Assembly: GCA_021018995.1 (NCBI GenBank)
Contig: CM037584.1
Span: 50,782,811-50,846,810, forward strand
From: Chloranthus sessilifolius
Taxonomy: Eukaryota; Streptophyta; Magnoliopsida; Chloranthales; Chloranthaceae
Reading direction: 5' to 3'
Length of the DNA: 64,000 nt
The notes beneath the pieces are model-generated. The model had not been told where the DNA came from. It worked only from the letters and a program-made list of their open reading frames with translations, and ran no database searches. This document shows, in pieces, positions 57,709 to 64,000 of the stretch. Numbering within the stretch: the first letter of the stretch is position 1; every line of letters starts with the position of its first letter. Both the position numbers and the translations under genes were made by a program.

Positions 57709-60310
57709 GTCGAAATAGATGTTCCCTTACTTTGTCATTTTGATGGTGTCCGTGTCAGCAATAATACTTACAATAGTGGACATTTGAGGAATGTCACTAT
57801 CATAGAGAAGATATCATTTGATCAGTTTATGCAAAAAATGTATAAGGTCAGTAGGATTCGACTAAAAAAATATTCTATTACATTATCGATTTTATTGCGC
57901 ATAGGAAAGAAGTTGGTATTTGTCAAATTGTCGGACTCCGATGATCTTTCAAACTTATTCAGAGCATATCGTATTGGTGATGGTATAATAAATGTTTATA
58001 TCGAAAAATCATTATCACTCTCGTCACGAAAATTTTATTGTCTTTCGAAACATTTCAACCGTTCCAGGAAACAAAAGATCATAAAAAATGTGAGAAAAAT
58101 GTCAGATTAGGAGATGATGATAGTGTGGAACCAGAACATTCGATTGAAAATGAAGGAATACGATTTGAAGAGAAGAACATTGTTATACCGATGATAGTCG
58201 ACGATGAAAGAAATATGAATATAGGATTTCGCCCTTACCGTAGGCCACTGGAGCAACCCTCTTCAGACATTTCAATGAGAGAAGATGATGAGGATCAAAG
58301 ATATTGTCCTTAACTGAATCTGATGCATGACACATGTCAGCTTAACTTTGAATATATAAATAATAACATCCTGACCTCGACGAATGACAACCGAAACAAT
58401 TGCACATCAACCAACCGTACCTTGACGGACTCAACCCTAAACATGTAATAATCATCCAGTCGATGACGATGATAGTGATCATGAAAATAATGAAGCACAG
58501 CCTTCGCCCACTTTACGTGTTGATACTAATAGGGGAATTGATCAACCTCTGGTAAAGGAAGACTATGATATTAATGACTAGAAAGGCGAGTACATGGATT
58601 CGGATGATGAGGAACTGTATAAAGAATGGTCAGGCTTTCAGAAATAAGAAATCCTTTCAGAAAGCCCATAAAGAGTTTATCATAGAAAATAATTTCTAAA
58701 TTAAACCAATAAATATCAATCATCTTCGAGTTACGGCAAAATGTGTTGAAGTAGGGTGTGTTTGGTAAATTTATACATCAAAATTGGTGGGTGTGGACAC
58801 GTTTACCATGAAGACTTTCCGTTCGAAACATACGTGTGGAAGGCTAACTTTCGGAAGTGGATATCGCCAGTGTACGACATCGTAAATAACTTCCTTCGTG
58901 AGGGATAAGTTGTTAAAGAGCTTTGACGAAAGTCCTGCTTTAATAATTTTTTATATTGAAAAAAAATACAGTGTAACAGTAGGTTACTGGAAAGCATAGA
59001 GAGGGAAAAAAATGGTGTTGAATGACATCCGAGATAACTATAAAAAGCAATTTAAGATGTTACCGTCCTATATCACCGAATTACAACGGGTCGATTGAGA
59101 CATACAAACCGAATTGTGTTGCGAGTCTGATAATGCCTTTTAGATGTTCTTCATGACATTTGGACCTTGTATTAGGAGCTTTAAATACTTTTTGAAGAAT
59201 AATTACAGTAGATAGAACGCATTTGCGCTGACGATATAAATGAGTGATGTTAATATCTATGGGGATAGAGAGAATAGACATTTATTCTCCATAGCGTTCG
59301 ACGTTGTACCAAAAGAAAATAAAGATTCTTAGACATGGTTTCTTGAACTATTATGGAGTCACGTAATCGGGGACTTTGAAGAGCAATTTCTGTTGATATC
59401 AAACCAACAGAAGGGATTAATGGAGGTTGTGCATAATATTTTCTTTAACGCCTTTCACAGCTACTGTATGCGACACCTGATTTTGAATCTTTTTTATACT
59501 TATAACGATACAATCTCCCGACTGCTATTCTGGATTTCTGCCTGTGCATTCTCGGAGGCAAAATTTAAACGAATTTTATGAAAAATAGAATACGAGGCTT
59601 CCTCGGAATGTACAACATAGATTAAACAAATCGGTGACCATTTTTGTGCGTACACATATTTTCCAGGGAGACGTTATGATATGCTGACAACAAATATAGT
59701 TAAAAGCATTAATAGTGTGTTGAAGATGGTCAGGGAGGAATGATTGTGACCATGTTAAAAACTATTCGTACAAACATAGCCGAATTCTACCTTCAACATT
59801 AGGAGGAAGGAAATAAAATGACACGTATTGACACAGATGGCGGAAGAGCACATAACACGAAATTCAGGGTGGGCCTGTCGAAAGAATGTTATTCCCTATG
59901 ATTGCGATACATTTCAAATTAAATGGGGGCAATACACTCACAGTGTCAATCTAGAGAAACGAACGTGCACATACAGACATTGGGCTATCCTTGGATTACC
60001 ATATTCACATGCGACCGTTGTATTATCATGTAGGAACAGAGAAATAGAGACTCCCCAATTTTGTGAGTATTGGTTTATCAGTGCTTTATTTAAGAAAACT
60101 TACAAAGAACACTTTGTTCCGATCGTTGATGAGTGTAAATTGACCGTTCTAAGGAAAGATATCAATGTTTTGCCTCCGCACAAGATACGTCAAGTCGGCC
60201 TCCCAAAGAAAAAGATGATAAGATCTAAAGGTGAAGTTCGATCACTATGGTGTAAAAATTGTAACGAATATAGACATAATCGCCGCTCGTATAAATTTGT
60301 TAGAATATGA
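57709..60310 (+). pseudogene. MULE (MudrA-type) transposase, decayed
   Basis: Frame 57709-58110 opens right after TATTTTAG (a likely splice acceptor) with VPLLCHFDGVRVSNNTY, the N-terminal domain of plant MULE transposases. 58038-58313 is an acidic linker in another frame. 58640-59100 holds the zinc-binding MuDR region (KAHKEFIIEN, VEVGCVW), cut by several stops. The DDE core at 59100-59720 is in pieces: CIRSFKYFLK, FSIAFDVVPKENKDS, TWFLELLWSH, QQKGLMEVVHNIF, YCMRHLILNLF. 59828-60310 is open and carries a SWIM finger (CTYRHWAILGLPYSHA) and a zinc knuckle CKNCNEYRHNRRSYK, whose last cysteine is tyrosine. At least eight stops or frameshifts; not active. Confidence 0.85.
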
Positions 60311-61029
60311 AACCTATTTCTTAGCACAACCTCGCCTCAGTCCAATCATTCCCCATGCTATTATGCTCTTTATTTGGATCTAGGAACCAATGGTTCCTGC
60401 CTTAATTTGCAACTTGGAAACATGAGATTATTATTCTACAAATTATAAAAGCAACGGTTCGTAGTTGTTGTTATTTGAAGTGTTCAGTAGTGGGGTAATT
60501 TTTTATTAAGAATATTAAAAGATAATCCAATTGTAAGACAGTTATCTGCTATCTGACCATAGCGAACCAATATCTTAAAATAGCGCTAGCGATCCATTCT
60601 CTTACCATAGTAGACCGCTAAGGTATCTTCCAAAATTAGCAAAAAAAATAAAGAAAATTTACACAAATTAAAATTTAATTTATATAATTGTTAACTAGTT
60701 ACTAAATATACAAGTGAAAAGAAAAAAAATTAAAAATTTAAGACCCAAACGTGTACAATGAATGTATGATTTCTGGTTTAAATTGTTTTATTTCTTTCTC
60801 CTCGAAATCGATTGTCCACTGTTCGGAGAAATATTCGATATATATACTTCAATACAAAAACACTGCAATCCTAACCATTGTGTTGGCGCAGAAGATCGGA
60901 ACTGCCCATCACCATTAGTCGCCACGATTGATCGAGAGTAGAACTCAGACCGACAACATGAAGAAGTCGCGACAGATGATACAACAGACTTACTTTGTGC
61001 CCTTCGAACTTCCGTGAACACTCTCAGTT
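60311..61029. other. MULE interior between the two convergent genes
   Basis: Holds cluster B of the CTTAAGATAGCGG repeat (60535-60630). The minus strand at 60788-61021 has an open frame that may be the end of the Ulp1 gene (sequence KFEGHKVSLLYHLSR in a neighbouring frame). Nothing else. Confidence 0.5.
60535..60630. repeat. CTTAAGATAGCGG-type repeat cluster B, diverged
   Basis: TATCTGACCATAGCG, TATCTTAAAATAGCG and CTTACCATAGTAGACCGC in series. Confidence 0.6.
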
Positions 61030-61760
61030 GGTCGGGTCTATCAGCTTAACAGCGTGATCCGCTACAGAGACAATAGCCAAGTCCCAATTGTGATATTTTT
61101 TACTATGCACTGGGAAATAAATTTGTGTGCAATCGGAGATCTAATTAGTATTATATTAACTAAAAAACATAAAAAGCGTTCGCGTGACTTAAAAAAGAAC
61201 TTACCATCCCACAATCGACAGCATTAATACTGCGTGTTGTACTTTTAAGTTGGGCCTCAAGCGACTTCCAACGGTGACTAATCTGCCACCTGTTACAGTT
61301 GGCTTGCCACCTATCTAAGTCGCTGAGTGGTCTCATATTTTCATCACAAACAAATTTTTCAAATTTTGACTGGTTCGCTATGATCAGGGTTTAAAATTGG
61401 TTATTAAAATAAGTCATAAACTGAAAGACGTGAATGAAGTAAATAAATAAACGCAGATAAATAAAGAAGAAAATAATAAAGAAAAGAAACGATACCAGGG
61501 CCACGTCAGATGCGACCAGCTCTTATCCGCCTTTTCGAAAAATATAGTCATTCTTACTCTCAAGGACCTTGAAGTACGCATTCATAACTTCATTGTCAAG
61601 CCACGTCCGTCCCTGAAGGACCCTTAAATTCTCAACAGTGACGTCAATACCTAAGATAGTATTAACGATTGCAGAATCGTCGTCCACATGCCGATTCCAC
61701 ATACTGACTATGAATTTATGCTCCATGGATTGTGGCTCAACCTCTTCCACAACGACCACT
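61030..61760 (-). pseudogene. Ulp1-like (C48) cysteine protease domain of the MULE
   Basis: The open frame 61523-61759 contains LRVLQGRTWLDNEVMNAYF, the start of the Ulp1/SUMO-protease fold. Further left, 61205-61240 reads RSINAVDCGM, the catalytic-cysteine motif, directly followed by GTAAGT (splice donor). In cellular relatives this domain removes SUMO; in MULEs its role is unsettled. The histidine and aspartate boxes are not seen clearly between the two parts, and stops separate them unless introns do. Confidence 0.65.
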
Positions 61761-61919
61761 TTTAGTCATTTTTTACAGGCCTTACTAGTTGATGTCTTTC
61801 TCTCCTTCCGTGCTCCCAGGTCATATCCTATGCCCTTCCCTTGTCCGTCGGCCTTACTCTTTGATGTAGAGAGTTTTATTAGTAGAGATTTCAGTGTTGC
61901 CAACTGCGACTCGTGAGAA

Positions 61920-62060
61920 GGATGGGTAAGTGGAGCATCGACCACTAGGTCGAAGCCCTCGATCAGCGGTTGGGGGGTAGGGGATTGAGTTGCAGAAGGC
62001 TGGGGTGCAGAGGATTGAGGGCTAGAAGGTTGTAGTGTAGAGGGTTGAGGGACAAAAGGT
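61920..62060. repeat. Short tandem repeat, about 20-bp period
   Basis: Four or five imperfect copies of GGGTTGAGGGGTGCAGAAGG-type sequence. On minus it would encode a proline/threonine-rich linker of the DUF1985/Ulp1 protein. Confidence 0.55.
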
Positions 62061-62169
62061 TGGGATGCAATGAAGGCATCAAAGAGAACCGAAGAAAGAA
62101 TATCATCCTATATCAGTACAAAAAATGAAATTAAAATGTGAGGGCTAAATAAAAAGTGAATTCACAACT

Positions 62170-62375
62170 TTAAGCTGGCGTACCGCTATCTTAAGCAGGC
62201 AGATTGCTATCTTAAGCTAGTGGACCGCTATCTTAAGCTAGCGGATCGCTATCTTAATTTAGCGATTCGTTATCTTAAGATAGCAGATCTGTATCTTAAC
62301 GCTATCTTAAGATAGCGATCTGCTATTTTACCATAGCGGATCCCTATTTTAAGCTAGCGATTTGCTGTTTTAAAA
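62170..62375. repeat. CTTAAGATAGCGG-type minisatellite, cluster C (main)
   Basis: About ten copies of a 20-21-bp unit, roughly CGCTATCTTAAGCTAGCGGA, each with a palindromic CTATCTTAAGATAG core. Followed by A/T-rich sequence. Confidence 0.9.
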
Positions 62376-62378
62376 TAT

Positions 62379-62609
62379 TTATTTAAAAAAATTAAAATAT
62401 GTTAAAGTTAGGGTAAAAATCTTTGACAAATGAGCCTTAACAGCATCAAGGTCTTTCCTTATTACTACATTTTCATTTGTTAAGTAGGCTACCTGATCTT
62501 TTAGAGACCCAACTTGCTCCTGTAGGGTCTTCTTGTCGCTCTCAAGCTGCTCAATAGTTATAGCTTGTCCTTTTAAACTCGTAAAAGTGCCCTTAAAATC
62601 GCCCTTCAT
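62379..62609 (-). pseudogene. Coiled-coil segment of the MULE second gene
   Basis: An open frame of 76 codons with heptad-like LESDKKTLQEQVGSLKDQV. It sits between the DUF1985 part (right) and the Ulp1 part (left), as in related genes. Left of 62379 comes the minisatellite, which may lie in an intron. Confidence 0.55.
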
Positions 62610-62699
62610 CTCTTAAACCGTCATCCAGAGAGATGTGCACTCTTTTCTCAGCTCGGTTACTTCATTGATAAGTTGGGGTTGCCTAGTCGGTTGTTCCCT

Positions 62700-62800
62700 G
62701 ATCGTTAATATATAATGACCTCATACTCGTCGTTATCGTCAGTGTCATTATCGTCATTGTTATTATCCTCATCGTCATCATCGTGAGACTCTTAGGCTCT
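62700..62800 (-). repeat. Acidic low-complexity stretch (GAT/GAC repeats)
   Basis: On minus it codes for a run of Asp, Asn and Glu, a plausible linker between DUF1985 and the coiled coil. Confidence 0.6.
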
Positions 62801-63054
62801 TTTTAGGGTAAGGTATTCTCTTTCCCAACCCGTTCCCTTTTCATCTCTCTTTGCCTGAAGAAGAGTCAAACTGATCGATATTGTAATTCGTGTTTCTCAA
62901 TATCGAGATCTACGATGACCGGAGAGTTAAGAATTTTTTCTCGAAAAAAATTTGGAGTCCGGCTGAATTTTAGGGCTTCCCATTTCATCAACCTCAAAAA
63001 TAGATTTTGCAGTTGAGTACGAGTGGGGTCGACTCCTGGAAAGTGCTCTAACGC

Positions 63055-63755
63055 TCAAATCTGTAGGGCGATAGTGCACCCAAAGATGTTATATTGCCCC
63101 TTTGTCAACATTTTTGCCGCTTCATTTCTAACTATCGCTTTTGATATGTTCTCCACTAAATTTTTGTAAACTATCAGCCCCCATGGAAACTCGTTGAACT
63201 TTTTGAGGTTATCGACTAAGTTTAAGTATTGACTATCTACTTCCTGGTATGTGTCTGAAAGTAAGAAGGAGCATACGAGGAACAACAACGATATTTTCAA
63301 AATTTCATCATTGGAGAGCTGAACACTATTCACTATTTCTTCAATTCGAGTCATTTTAGCCGGCTGCCCCCGAAAGAATTTGTATTGAATATGTTGCTCT
63401 GGACATGCTCAGACTCAAGTTTCGTCAACATGTTAAGGCCTAATATCAATGATATATCGGACTCCTGCTGCACTATTTTGGTGTTTTCCAGCTTGAACAT
63501 GTTATCTTGAACCTCGAAGCTCAAAATTACGTCAATTAGGTCTCCAATAAACCTAAATTGATTTATTAGGATTTCTAATTTATAAGAAATCCTAAATAGA
63601 TGACTGAAAATTGATCTATCTAGTATCCTCTTTCTCTCTTCGTTGCAATGCATGTAAAATTTTCTAATATTAGCTCTTGTACACTTCCTAAAGGGCTTTA
63701 GAGACTTCGAAATCTTAGAATCAGTTCGTGGGAACTGCAAATAACATAAGAACAA
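63055..63755 (-). pseudogene. DUF1985-type domain of the MULE second gene
   Basis: Two overlapping frames (63351-63755, then 63055-63354) together cover a DUF1985-like region: RKFYMHCNEERKRIL, SDISLILGLNML, then FLVCSFLLSDTYQ and FNEFPWGLIVYKNL. This domain of unknown function is found almost only in MULE-borne Ulp1 genes of plants. A frame change sits near 63351-63354, where an intron is also possible. Confidence 0.65.
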
Positions 63756-63784
63756 TTAAGTAATAAAAAAAATATATGATAAAA

Positions 63785-63900
63785 TCAATCTGCTATCATG
63801 CCGCTATCTTCGCTGCCTTAAGATAGCGGCCACTACTTTAAGATAGCGGCATATTATCATCAAGATAGGGGACTGTGTGGGAAAGATAGCGGATTAGTAA
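63785..63900. repeat. CTTAAGATAGCGG-type repeat cluster D
   Basis: Five copies around CTTTAAGATAGCGGC; the last is AAGATAGCGGATTAG. A poly-A run follows at 63917-63932. Confidence 0.8.
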
Positions 63901-64000
63901 ATTTAATAAAAAGTAAAAAAAAAAAAAAAAAAACCTAAAAATTATCTGTCACTATGTTTTTGCTTTCTTGCCGCACTCTCGATTTTTATAGAAGTTAAAG

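Larger units (their letters stand above)
57709..64000. mobile_element. Large MULE with an opposite-strand DUF1985/Ulp1 gene (right end outside the window)
   Basis: The plus-strand transposase and a minus-strand DUF1985/coiled-coil/C48 protease frame face each other, an arrangement known from plant MULEs that captured an Ulp1-like gene (Kaonashi-type). Terminal inverted repeats were not found. The left end is probably between 57416 and 57709, and the right end is beyond 64000. Confidence 0.7.

Overview
This is plant nuclear DNA. It carries an intron-free F-box gene of a land-plant type, an Athila-type Ty3/gypsy element, a plant L1-type LINE, hAT- and Mutator-type MITEs, and a MULE with an opposite-strand DUF1985/Ulp1 ORF. 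No bacterial or organellar gene organisation is visible. The species cannot be named from the sequence.

1-45381 is dominated by a head-to-tail array. A decayed LINE on the minus strand (its 3' part, with the YADD motif, lies at 1-854) abuts a plus-strand F-box pseudogene. A 4.7-kb segment runs from the middle of the LINE reverse transcriptase through the LINE endonuclease and ORF1 region, the F-box pseudogene, a foldback sequence and a perfect G-box palindrome. It is present seven times: units start at 855, 5573, 10309, 15022, 31202, 35925 and 40658. Unit 4 is split by an 11.4-kb Athila element (16483-27890, minus orientation, TSD ATCAC). The array junctions show an ACCAT microhomology.

45382-51344 holds TE debris: a possible LTR fragment with a tRNA-Met-type primer site, a 1.78-kb hAT element carrying a nested 348-bp MITE (perfect 8-bp TSD), a Mutator-type MITE with a perfect 9-bp TSD, and small foldbacks.

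51345-about 55137 is the one intact host gene, a 351-aa F-box protein on the minus strand. It probably has a 5'-UTR intron, a TATA box near 55133 and a telo-box. Its sequence is the source (or closest relative) of the seven pseudogene copies. They lie 6.4 kb away in convergent orientation, so the locus is a natural inverted repeat.

55140-57700 is intergenic with simple repeats. 57700-64000 is a decayed MULE. The MudrA-type transposase is on plus (57709-60310). A DUF1985/coiled-coil/Ulp1-protease ORF is on minus (about 61030-63755). A CTATCTTAAGATAG-type minisatellite is scattered through it.

Many unit-to-unit differences are short insertions and deletions in tight patches between long identical stretches, so part of the apparent decay may be consensus error in the assembly.
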